Positions 1 through 7,818 of a DNA stretch of 64,000 nucleotides are shown one piece after another; positions within the stretch are counted from its first letter, which is position 1, and every line of letters starts with the position of its first letter. Position numbers and translations under genes: made by a program. A model generated the notes under the pieces. It saw nothing but the letters and a program-made list of their open reading frames with translations. It ran no database searches and was not told the DNA's origin. This DNA comes from Bacteroides sp. (GTDB taxonomy: Bacteria > Bacteroidota > Bacteroidia > Bacteroidales > Muribaculaceae). Where the stretch lies: contig JAAVCL010000003.1 of the NCBI GenBank assembly GCA_014802335.1, forward strand, positions 41,902 to 105,901, given 5' to 3'.

Positions 1-115
1 CGGGTAAAAAATTTCTTTCCAATGCACTTCGAGCTCGGGGAGGAATCTGCGGAAATAGCCCGTTTACACCCGGATGCAGCAAAATTCGACCTATATTCGT
101 CGCCCACCTGTCGCC

Positions 116-173
116 ATTACATCATGTCCGCTCCCTACTCGGCCTATTTCATCCTCACTTGACGATTTTACGG
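116..173. repeat. 58-bp direct repeat, left copy (BspA 3'-end stub)
   Basis: This 58-bp stretch matches 6367-6424 in the same orientation with one visible mismatch (tccgct against tcggct). On the minus strand the right copy is the last codons (RKIVK-stop) and 3' flank of the BspA gene at 6406-7785. The left copy is therefore a detached 3'-end stub with no gene body attached. Together the copies bracket the defence-like cassette. Bases 1-115 beyond it show nothing I can name. Confidence 0.85.
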
Positions 174-259
174 AAAGTAAATGACGGTACCTTTGCATAC
201 ATGTTACCTTAATCTTCATTTGGTTATGGATTGTCGACAAGTTGGATCTCCCAAGTCCC

Positions 260-289
260 TTTCTTTGTCGCACCTTTACGACAAAGAAA
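260..289 (-). terminator. hairpin after the AlbA_2 gene
   Basis: There is a perfect 11-bp inverted repeat (tttctttgtcg at 260-270, cgacaaagaaa at 279-289) just past the stop of the minus-strand gene ending at 297. There is no clear T-run after it, so factor-independent termination is only likely. Confidence 0.5.
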
Positions 290-296
290 TATGCCT

Positions 297-1961
297 TTAT
301 TGTTTTCTACGATATTTCTGATTGGGATCATTGGGCTTATCAGGAATAGTACGTTCCAACACTCCCGCTCCCACCAAATCATAGATATACTTTTTTCTGT
401 TATCAAAGTGGTCTGAGACTCCGGCTCGCTGAAGAATCTCTTGTCTATTCCGTGGTATATTACAGAAGTTTCTAATATCCTGCTGTTTCTTTGTTAACTT
501 CAACTTGGTCGTATTTTGAGGAAGTTGGTCGTGAACTGGGTCGGTTTTTGTCAGAGCCGGGTCGGTTTTTGAGTTAGATTGATCGCGAACTGGATCGGTT
601 TTTGTCAGAGCTGGGTCGGTTTTTGAGTTAGGTGGGTCGTTAACTGGGTCGGTTTCTATCAGAGCTGGGTCGGTTTTTGAGTTAGGTTGGTCGTTACCTT
701 GGTCAACTCTGCGAGGAATCGTTATGACAAACTCGTTGGCGGAATGGGTTATTTCCCGTTGATCAATGCCATTTGAGAAAATCGCGTTTGGATCATACTC
801 AAGAGCTCGACGAACTCCACTGCCTGCGCCTGTATAGGGGAGCAGATAGTTGGCATTTGTGAAGAGGAACATATTGCGTGGCATCGATGTGCCATTTTTG
901 ATATCCTCTACAGTCAGTCCATTCGGTAGCGCACCGGGACTATGAATCTCCAAGCGATTGTCAAAAATAAAGATGCGTATAGGAGCCTTGATATTTAGGG
1001 AGCGATGCACTAAAGCGTTTACTGTATATTCTATAAGACTTTCGTATGGAATCTCTAATTGCCCGAGCGAATTAAAATCCTTTTCCACTTGCACTTTGCG
1101 GAGATTGCGGGTAAAGAAGTTCATAATGGTGCGGAACTGATGCAAGAGGTTGCCTTCTATCTCCATATCGTGCATCTTGTCACGAAACTGTATGCCTCCG
1201 ACTGAGTTGCCTAAGAAACTGATGCACTTGGCAGTCATTACAGGAAGCCAACGCTGAGTGTATTTTCCGAAAAGAAGTATGGCTGCTACGGTCAACATTC
1301 CATCCGGACGAATGAACCTCAGATTCTTTAACAATCTTTCGATTGTTGTTCCTGTAATGACAAACTCGGCCATCTGATCAAGTGAATAATCCTTCATATT
1401 CAACTCATCAATATGTTTCCCCTTAAACACAGGTGAGAACCTACTCATCAAATACAGTTTGATAGTGTCGGTATCAAGGTCATCCAACGTAGCACCCGGC
1501 ACAGCAGCTTCATCGGGATCAAAATTCCCACATCCACTCATCATCTCTGCAAGTTCCGAATTGTCGAACACCTTGCGCTTATCAGCACCATTCTTAACCC
1601 ATATCACACCCTTATTATCGTGGTATGGCTTATTCTTGCCTTCTGGAATTGTGGCAATAACGACTGCACCTCCGGTTACTGAGACATTCTCAACTTCAAT
1701 CAAGATATTTGGAATAACATTCTCAGATGCAATATTAGTCAGAAGATTAGTAGTCTCCTGAAGTTCCTTATAAGATAGCGCATTAATCTCACCAGACTTA
1801 TCGTTTATACCTATGATAAGCCTTCCGCCGCGAGAATTGCTGAACGCAACCATCTCGCACCCGATCTCATACTTATCGTCTTTATTGGCCATCCGTTCTT
1901 TGAACTGTACCTGCCCGGCCTCCGCCAAGTCTCTCAATTGAAGTATATCTTGCTCAGTCAT
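297..1961 (-). CDS. AlbA_2 (Schlafen-type) / HATPase_c_4 putative regulator
   Basis: A 554-residue protein of the 'ATP-binding / putative DNA-binding' family. The N-terminal third (about residues 10-140, with SNSRGGRLIIGI near 41-52) is an AlbA_2 domain. Residues about 300-400 carry a GHKL-like ATPase module (NALVHR at 315-320, SPGALP at 341-346, a GAGSGVRRA loop at 378-386). Residues 424-477 are three near-identical 18-residue repeats rich in KTDP, and the last 75 residues look like a winged helix. Family members are often regulators, and several occur in defence or mobile contexts. Here it is the last gene of a minus-strand series behind a RelA/SpoT protein and an R-M enzyme. Its function in this cassette is inferred from the neighbourhood only. 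The start is the ATG at 1961, directly before the AlbA_2 fold. Confidence 0.85.
   Translation of the reverse strand: MTEQDILQLRDLAEAGQVQFKERMANKDDKYEIGCEMVAFSNSRGGRLIIGINDKSGEINALSYKELQETTNLLTNIASENVIPNILIEVENVSVTGGAVVIATIPEGKNKPYHDNKGVIWVKNGADKRKVFDNSELAEMMSGCGNFDPDEAAVPGATLDDLDTDTIKLYLMSRFSPVFKGKHIDELNMKDYSLDQMAEFVITGTTIERLLKNLRFIRPDGMLTVAAILLFGKYTQRWLPVMTAKCISFLGNSVGGIQFRDKMHDMEIEGNLLHQFRTIMNFFTRNLRKVQVEKDFNSLGQLEIPYESLIEYTVNALVHRSLNIKAPIRIFIFDNRLEIHSPGALPNGLTVEDIKNGTSMPRNMFLFTNANYLLPYTGAGSGVRRALEYDPNAIFSNGIDQREITHSANEFVITIPRRVDQGNDQPNSKTDPALIETDPVNDPPNSKTDPALTKTDPVRDQSNSKTDPALTKTDPVHDQLPQNTTKLKLTKKQQDIRNFCNIPRNRQEILQRAGVSDHFDNRKKYIYDLVGAGVLERTIPDKPNDPNQKYRRKQ
531..692 (-). repeat. three tandem 54-bp repeats inside the AlbA_2 gene
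   Basis: Three in-frame units of 54 bp encode 18-residue repeats (DQPNSKTDPALIETDPVN and two variants), forming a probable flexible linker between the ATPase-like module and the C-terminal winged helix. The DNA repeats (gggtcggtttttg...) are close enough for slippage. Any change by whole units keeps the frame. Confidence 0.9.
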
Positions 1962-2075
1962 ATGTAATCTTAAATATTAGAGAACTATACTATTGACATC
2001 CTCCTTTTTATAACAGCTCAAGTATCGTGAGGATTTAGAATTATACTAATTCGTACACAAAGAATACCACGAGTT

Positions 2076-3116
2076 TTAAACTAATTTCATTTTCTCGCAG
2101 TTAGAGATTATTCTATCTAAAATCCTAAGAAAATCACTTGTATCCAAAAAGTAACTTGGATAAGCTTCCTGAAGTTCCTTGATTTTCGATACGGAAACAA
2201 GAACTACTGCATTTTTTGCATCTTGAGAAACACGTTCCAATCTGGAGTAGTCGTTCATAGCAGATGTCTCATCATTATATGGATTTACATTAACCCTTTT
2301 AGTCTTAAAGTTTATATTTAATATATAATATTTGTTGGTATAGTTTTCTTTTATTGCAAAATTATTTGTTACTCGAAGGGCTTTTAGAGTATCACAAAGA
2401 TTATATTTTTTATCAAGGACATATAAAAGTTTCATCAAATCCCGGGTTGTTAGACCTTGATTTGAGTGAACAGGAAGAATATTCCGTTCTTCCTTAATTG
2501 CAAATAAAGAACTTACATATTTGAAAAATTCTAGCCACTCGTCAGCTCCTTGGCTTGATTTAAGGGGAGTTTTAGTAACTAAACCAGCTGTTTCAACCGC
2601 CATCGCCCAAAAATGTTGTAACTTAGTCCGTACCTGAAGTTCTACTCGGAGCCCATTATAGTCATTATTGTCTGAAACAAACTTATAGACAAAATGCACA
2701 CTTCGATATCCACTTTCTTTTGGAAATTCTATATAATTTATGGGCGATTTTTCCAGCATGAATCCTTCAGGTACATTTGCCTGCAAGATTGTGTACAACT
2801 TATCTAAAGTCTTTATATTCGGAAGAACCACGCGAAGACCACCTATATCTTGCATCCCTCCTAATTTCATCTGGGGATTGAGGTCAAGTTTATATATAAT
2901 TGAAGTAAGTCGTTTTAATCTCCGGGATGTAAAGGTTGCATTAATTCGATTGTTATTTATAATTTCATTTATACCAGTTTGGAGTTTATCGAGAACGAAT
3001 AAGTGAAGTGATCGCCAATCATTTATTTTTGCAATGGCGTTTTTAACAATATCATCTTCTCTAGATGAGATAGCAATTTCTCCGGCCTTATCAATTTGAT
3101 GTCTTCCGTATTTCAT
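2076..3116 (-). CDS. stand-alone RelA/SpoT-domain (p)ppGpp synthetase-like protein
   Basis: A 346-residue protein with a RelA/SpoT nucleotidyltransferase fold in its first half. Seen in the sequence are a basic RRLKRLTSIIYKL segment (about 65-77), QDIGGLRVV (89-97), GYRSVHFVY (136-144) and VELQVRT (158-164). These correspond to the donor and acceptor nucleotide-binding motifs of alarmone synthetases. No HD hydrolase, TGS or ACT domain is present, so it is not the housekeeping Rel. The C-terminal 170 residues are not recognised. Related small synthetases act as alarmone makers, as toxins (toxSAS) or in phage defence (CapRel-like), but no obvious antitoxin lies beside it. Its place between an R-M enzyme and an AlbA_2 protein suggests a defence role (inference). 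Confidence 0.8.
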   Translation of the reverse strand: MKYGRHQIDKAGEIAISSREDDIVKNAIAKINDWRSLHLFVLDKLQTGINEIINNNRINATFTSRRLKRLTSIIYKLDLNPQMKLGGMQDIGGLRVVLPNIKTLDKLYTILQANVPEGFMLEKSPINYIEFPKESGYRSVHFVYKFVSDNNDYNGLRVELQVRTKLQHFWAMAVETAGLVTKTPLKSSQGADEWLEFFKYVSSLFAIKEERNILPVHSNQGLTTRDLMKLLYVLDKKYNLCDTLKALRVTNNFAIKENYTNKYYILNINFKTKRVNVNPYNDETSAMNDYSRLERVSQDAKNAVVLVSVSKIKELQEAYPSYFLDTSDFLRILDRIISNCEKMKLV

Positions 3117-3251
3117 TTGTATTTAATTTATGGGTCTGCGACTATGCCGTAGATATTTGAGGGTTTAATTATATAAGATCTTCTTTGCTAAGTAACTTGC
3201 TTTAGCAAATTTTTATCTTTGTATCTGTGATGAGAGACTCAATATAAAATG

Positions 3252-5699
3252 TCATTTTAAAAAGCCATATAGATATATTTTAGGCTCTATTTGTTTTGCT
3301 AATTCTTTTAATTTGTCCCGAAGATTATTGATAAGTTCTGTATAGCGAGTATCGTCACTATCAGATTTCATTTGGACATTACCGTTCTTTAAGGTCTTAG
3401 CTCCTTGAAAATGCATCTTTATATCGTAAAGTGATGCATTCGGGTTTGAATCCTCTTTTGAATGATAGTACCGCCATAGCTCTCGACCTGCATCCATAAC
3501 GGCAGTGGCCTCAGCAGAGAACAAAAGAGGTTGAGAATTATCTTCTGCGACAGAAAATAGCGTAGCGTCCTTCGTTGGTCTTTTTTTGCCCTTTATATAA
3601 TCGTTCAACGCGTGACTTTTGAATGTATCTCTTGCACCAACTTCTTCTTCGGAGAAGGGAATCCAATGATTTGTAGCTTCTTGACAACTTATTGCGTTAT
3701 CAAATATGGCATAAACCAAACAGTCATGATGAAAATTAGGATCATCCTTCCAACTATTTAAGGGGAAAAGATACTGATCTCTATCATTTAACCACGTTTT
3801 ATTAATTACTTTTCGAATGACACTATAAATTGACATCTGAATCACATTATTAATAGTAATAGGAGTGAACAAGCTATATTTTATATCATTCGCGGATAAT
3901 TTATTCGTTATAAATATCTGTGTATTATGTTGAATATCAGTTCCATTCATTCGAAGATATCCTAATATTGAATTATTCTTCTTATCATAAAATTGACGTA
4001 GCCACTCGATTATATATTTATCATCCGCATAGGAACGAATGTTCTTATAACCTATTTTTTTACCTTGTGCATTGAAAACATCAGCCACTATGTGGGAAAA
4101 ATTCTCTTGCTGATTTGAATCCCAAATCATGAATCCAATTGGAAACTGTCCTTTCACATTATCAAAAGTAGAGGCCGGTACCACAAAAATACGTTTAAGT
4201 TTTATATCAAATTGCTTCCTAAATTTGATAAAATTAGAGGCTTGAAGATTTTTTAATGTTGAAAAGTTAGCAATGACTGTGCCAGGAATTTCTTGCTTTA
4301 TTCTGAACAAAAATTGAGCAAATAATTCTCTCGCAGCTGTTCCAATTAATCCTTGGAATCTTTTATACGTTTCAGTCTCTTTTGCAACTCCTGATATATT
4401 CTTACCTGTATTTTTTAGCTGTTTTGCATCTGAATGTTCCTTGTACGGAGGATTAATATAAATAACCAATTTTTTGCGTTTTTCTTCATCTGCGATAATC
4501 TCTCGCAGACCATTTGGAAGTTTATCGAAGGAGTCATTAAGAAAATCAAATTGAAATACATGTGTTGGGAGGAGGTTTGCTCCATTCTTAATACGTTCCT
4601 GCATGACGTCAACATCGGCTTTATCCAAAGTTGAAGCCCAAATCTTATACTTATCCACTAGACCGTTTAGTAGATTACCTGTACCCGCAGCACAGTCCCA
4701 TATATAGTATTCATCTTGCCAATTCTCTCCTAACTCGTCTTCGAGATATAATTGTGATAACTCTACCCATTTTTGAGGTGTGAAATAAGATCCTTTACGT
4801 TCCCTGACATCTTGTGGTACTAGAAGATCGCGACGTTTGATTATATAATCCCAGTACTCTTCCTTAGGAGGACGGTCATAACAATTCCAAAATTGTGTAT
4901 GTGCTTCTTGGTCATCAATGAACTTTGCTTTACTAGAATTGAAAACACCCATTGCCGTCCTATTACGTCCAAGTTCATAATATGTCTCACGAAGAACTAC
5001 ATGGAGCTTATCCTGAATAGTCTTATTTTTAATTGATAGAATATCTGCAAGGAAGAAGTCAGAGTCCAGAACACCTTGTTTTTTTGCTTCATCCCAATTA
5101 ACATCAATGGTTGGTTTAACAGTTTTTAGCCATTTTTGATAGATAACGACAAAGTTATTTTTACTTATACGGATTCGCGATATCTTCTTCTTTCCGATGA
5201 TAAAGTTAGATTTAATGAAACGAGCTAGTTCCTTTTCATCAGATCCATAATCGAAGGAGTACATCGAAATACCGAAAACATTTTCTACCAACTTCAAAAC
5301 TATTTGGAATTCTTTAGTAGAGTGATCAGATGGTGTAACGTTCCAGTTGAAATCGTTGGCATAGAAAACCTCCTGAATTTCAGAATAAGGGATAAAAACA
5401 ATCCGGTCAGCATCGAAAGCTCCGATGAATTTTGGAGGTAAGTAAGATTCAAATGTACGTGCCTTGCCGATAGTAAGAATTAATTGAGCGAATGATTCTT
5501 CAATTGGTTTAGAACCTTTCTTCGCCTCTGCCCATAAAAGAAATTCATTTTCAGAAAGAGATCTCTCATTATTAGGATTAGGGACGGCAACAGAGAAGTC
5601 TATATCACCAAGAATATGCGTGGTGTCATATGCTGAAAACCAATCTTGAGCAATATGATTTTTTAGTTCTTCTTCTCGTATATTATGTGGGTAAGCCAT
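3252..5699 (-). CDS. type IIG-like restriction-modification enzyme (Eco57I-type N6-adenine methylase)
   Basis: An 815-residue fusion. The N-terminus shows a PD-(D/E)XK-like nuclease pattern: acidic residues in GDIDFS (31-36), then E58-A-K60 in WAEAKKG. After a helical linker comes the methylase: YFTP (305-308), SAM-binding DCAAGTGN (335-342) and catalytic NPPY (416-419), typical of gamma-class N6-adenine methylases. The C-terminal half probably recognises the target. Cutting and methylation in one chain fits a type IIG system that needs no partner. The gene starts 2 nt after the stop of a decayed Xre regulator (5702-5928), so the pair was probably a controller-R-M operon. I see no frameshift in this ORF. 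The target sequence cannot be read from the protein. Confidence 0.8.
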   Translation of the reverse strand: MAYPHNIREEELKNHIAQDWFSAYDTTHILGDIDFSVAVPNPNNERSLSENEFLLWAEAKKGSKPIEESFAQLILTIGKARTFESYLPPKFIGAFDADRIVFIPYSEIQEVFYANDFNWNVTPSDHSTKEFQIVLKLVENVFGISMYSFDYGSDEKELARFIKSNFIIGKKKISRIRISKNNFVVIYQKWLKTVKPTIDVNWDEAKKQGVLDSDFFLADILSIKNKTIQDKLHVVLRETYYELGRNRTAMGVFNSSKAKFIDDQEAHTQFWNCYDRPPKEEYWDYIIKRRDLLVPQDVRERKGSYFTPQKWVELSQLYLEDELGENWQDEYYIWDCAAGTGNLLNGLVDKYKIWASTLDKADVDVMQERIKNGANLLPTHVFQFDFLNDSFDKLPNGLREIIADEEKRKKLVIYINPPYKEHSDAKQLKNTGKNISGVAKETETYKRFQGLIGTAARELFAQFLFRIKQEIPGTVIANFSTLKNLQASNFIKFRKQFDIKLKRIFVVPASTFDNVKGQFPIGFMIWDSNQQENFSHIVADVFNAQGKKIGYKNIRSYADDKYIIEWLRQFYDKKNNSILGYLRMNGTDIQHNTQIFITNKLSANDIKYSLFTPITINNVIQMSIYSVIRKVINKTWLNDRDQYLFPLNSWKDDPNFHHDCLVYAIFDNAISCQEATNHWIPFSEEEVGARDTFKSHALNDYIKGKKRPTKDATLFSVAEDNSQPLLFSAEATAVMDAGRELWRYYHSKEDSNPNASLYDIKMHFQGAKTLKNGNVQMKSDSDDTRYTELINNLRDKLKELAKQIEPKIYLYGFLK

Positions 5700-5701
5700 A
5701 C

Positions 5702-5928
5702 TTAATAGAGGTTATTACCATTGAGTAATTGGGGTGGATGGACATTAAGAATTGATGCAATTTTGACAAGCATTTTAAGAGTGCGTAGTATTGGAGTACC
5801 AGCGAGGGACGGTAGCTTAATTCTTACCTAACTGCTCGGCACGCATTTCCCTTTAAGACTCTTTTAGCTAATGCTACCATTAGCCGATTAATGCGTTCAA
5901 ATTCTATATCTTTTGTTTCTGTTGACAT
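5702..5928 (-). pseudogene. frameshifted Xre-type HTH controller
   Basis: Reading the minus strand from the ATG at 5928 gives MSTETKDIEFERINRLMVAL, then the frame breaks. Another frame gives AEQLGKN-stop-ATVPRWYSNTT, and a further shift gives LKMLVKIASILNVHPPQLLN before a TAA at 5702-5704. Assembled, these pieces match the usual small Bacteroidota Xre pattern (NRL..VLAE..., AEQLGK...TVS.W.SN..QP, LETL..IA.ILNV...LL). The length of 227 nt is not a multiple of three, and an internal TAA adds to the damage. The stop lies 2 nt before the R-M start codon, which fits a former controller protein for that enzyme. It was found by translating the gap; no track ORF shows it whole. Confidence 0.75.
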
Positions 5929-6405
5929 GAAACAATTAATTGATGTTATATGTAAAATTACAAAGAAAATTCGGATTAGGCAAGAGACTGAGAACGAAAA
6001 TGATAGCTCTATACAGAGCAAATGTGAGAGTTGTCGGGTGTATCGCTGGATTTTGCTATTATTTGGCTTAGTGAAGGCGGTTCAGGCGGACAAGTGCGCC
6101 GATTGGTTTTGGCGAATGGAAGCCATTATCTCCGCGGAGTAAGGTCTTTTATCGAGCCGTCATCGTCAAGTCGGGTCTCAAACTTCACACCGGCAAATTC
6201 TTCTTGATTCTTGGTAACTGACTCGCTTCTTTCAAACACGGAGATAGCGATTGTCTGACTAATAACCAAGTCGGACTTGGTGATATAACCATATTTTATT
6301 AACTTTATCACCGTGGTAATAATAACCGTGGTGATAAAGTATGAAATTCTATAATCGGAGAAAAGAATTACATCATGTCGGCTCCCTACTCGGCCTATTT
6401 CATCC
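5929..6405. other. gene-poor gap with a decayed C-terminal fragment
   Basis: There is no intact gene. On the minus strand, about 6297 to 6126, an open frame ends in FAGVKFETRLDDDGSIKDLT and a stop. It reads like the C-terminus of a real protein that I do not recognise. It is joined in the track to a shadow of the BspA gene (6126-6569), so the ORF as listed is artificial. The inverted repeat at 6302-6340 and the right 58-bp repeat are also here. Confidence 0.5.
6302..6340. promoter_or_regulatory. inverted repeat, possible operator
   Basis: Arms actttatcac and gtgataaagt (10 bp, perfect) surround an inner ccgtggt...ccgtggt direct repeat. The whole is nearly palindromic except for two central mismatched pairs. 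It lies upstream of the Xre/R-M unit on the minus strand. Whether it is an operator or a terminator for the BspA gene cannot be told from sequence. Confidence 0.4.
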
Positions 6406-6424
6406 TCACTTGACGATTTTACGG
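6367..6424. repeat. 58-bp direct repeat, right copy (BspA 3' end)
   Basis: The partner of 116-173. It covers the final codons of the BspA gene at 6406-7785 and about 40 bp of its 3' flank. Confidence 0.85.
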
Positions 6425-7785
6425 ATGCCCTCGGCAGTGCGTGAGATGTAAACGCCGCGTCCAAGACTCTCGAAGCTCTCTCCCACGTATACTCCGCCCA
6501 ATGTATAATAACCGTATACACCCGGCGCATATTCACTTCCCGAACTTGAATCCGCTTCGATCTCATCAATTCCCGTCACTATTTCTATCGGCTTGATGTC
6601 GCTAAATAATCTCCACGGCGCAAAAGTGCGCGCGGCCTCGATACCTTCCGGTTTTACGTAGAGCGTTGCTGATGCATAATCTTCCTCTCTGACGAAGTTG
6701 TAATTTATCAAGAATGGCGGATCATCAGTGTTGTAAATAATTGTTGACAAATTCTGTATATATTCCGGATTCATATCAGGATGCCCGTAGTATGGACCGT
6801 AATAATTAAAACACTTAGGGAAGTTATTCCATAAAAATGTGTAATCTAAATCGAGATATAAATTTGGACGTCTCTCGTATCTGGTTACTTTTTCAGCAAG
6901 GGAGGAACTTTGGTCAAAAAATACGCTTCCTGCTATATGAACTTCGCAAAGGTTCAGCATATTAAAAAAAGGAGAACCGTAAATTTTAGTTCGCTCGGGC
7001 AGAACTATTTTTTCCATTTCGCAATTATTTGCAAATGCACCGTCCATGAGTTCACAGCCTTCTCCAAGAGTAAATTTCTTCATATAGAAATTATTGGCAA
7101 ATGCCTCTTTCTCTATCGTGACATTTGCAGGAATACAAACACTGTCTAACTTCGTAAAGTTGAAAGCATAAGTGCCAATACGTCCCACTGTCGGTGGTAA
7201 ATTAATTTTTTTAATAGGAGAGCCGGTAAACATACTGTATGGTATCTCTGAAAGATAATCGGGCCACTCCACCTCCTCCAAACCGGTCTGAACAAAAATA
7301 TTCGCTCCTATATAACTTATATCATCAGGCAGCTTACTGAAGTCAAATATTTTAAGGTTTGAACAATATCTAAATGCTCCATACCCTATCTTTTTAAGTC
7401 TGTTTGCCCGGATATTTATAATTTCGATTATCGTGTTGTCCATGAAAGCTTCTCCTTCAATAGATGTAACCGAGGGGGGTACGTTAAGAGTTTTTACAAC
7501 CGGGGCTATGTAATCAATAGTTGTGACAGTATATGTGGAGTTGCCTATTTGCACCCTTGGCATGATAGACATTTCTTCTCTTATTTCTGTTTCCTCACGG
7601 GGCAAGCGCACTGATGCTGTCTTCTCCTTTTCCGAGAGGATGGTATAGATGAATCCGTCAATTGATACGCTTTCAGATTCGGTCGGATTGCTTGTGTTGC
7701 CACCAATGCTTTGCAGACTGCCCATACAAGGCAACAGGCAAATTACAATTGCCCTGATAATGTTCCGCATAATCTCTCTTTTCAT
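6406..7785 (-). CDS. BspA-like LRR_5 surface protein (copy A, left arm)
   Basis: A 459-residue exported protein. An N-terminal signal peptide (IIRAIVICLLPCMGSLQS) is followed by BspA/LRR_5-type repeats of the TpLRR kind (AFRYCSNLKIFDFSKLP, then IGANIFVQTGLEEVEWP). The C-terminus (YYTLGGVYVGE...GRGVYISRT..GIRKIVK) resembles a T9SS type A sorting tail. BspA relatives are surface adhesins that bind host or bacterial partners, but the ligand here is unknown. It follows copy B (7819-10035) by 33 bp, so the two form an operon. The paralogue at 15362-16729 on the opposite strand is nearly identical for the first 200 residues and diverges in the middle, making this the outer gene of the left inverted-duplication arm. 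Confidence 0.85.
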   Translation of the reverse strand: MKREIMRNIIRAIVICLLPCMGSLQSIGGNTSNPTESESVSIDGFIYTILSEKEKTASVRLPREETEIREEMSIMPRVQIGNSTYTVTTIDYIAPVVKTLNVPPSVTSIEGEAFMDNTIIEIINIRANRLKKIGYGAFRYCSNLKIFDFSKLPDDISYIGANIFVQTGLEEVEWPDYLSEIPYSMFTGSPIKKINLPPTVGRIGTYAFNFTKLDSVCIPANVTIEKEAFANNFYMKKFTLGEGCELMDGAFANNCEMEKIVLPERTKIYGSPFFNMLNLCEVHIAGSVFFDQSSSLAEKVTRYERRPNLYLDLDYTFLWNNFPKCFNYYGPYYGHPDMNPEYIQNLSTIIYNTDDPPFLINYNFVREEDYASATLYVKPEGIEAARTFAPWRLFSDIKPIEIVTGIDEIEADSSSGSEYAPGVYGYYTLGGVYVGESFESLGRGVYISRTAEGIRKIVK

Positions 7786-7818
7786 ATCTGAATAATAAAG
7801 CAGTTAAAATCGTTTTCG

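Noticed and set aside
1-171. Open plus-strand frame from the window edge (…FELGEESAEIARLHPDAAKF…)
   Set aside because: It is open for 56 codons, but its last third is the 58-bp repeat, which is minus-strand BspA 3' DNA. There is no independent support for coding.
531-692. Possible CRISPR array
   Set aside because: The repeats are contiguous, in frame and without unique spacers. No other array and no cas gene is seen in the window.
3213-3232. TATCTTTG box on the plus strand between the RelA/SpoT and R-M genes
   Set aside because: It points into the antisense strand of the R-M gene with no plus-strand gene downstream; a chance match in AT-rich DNA is likely.
5891-6142. 83-residue plus-strand ORF
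   Set aside because: It overlaps the Xre remnant on the other strand and shows no family pattern.
6126-6569. 147-residue minus-strand ORF
   Set aside because: It joins a shadow frame of the BspA 3' end to unrelated downstream DNA; only the last 50 codons look protein-like.
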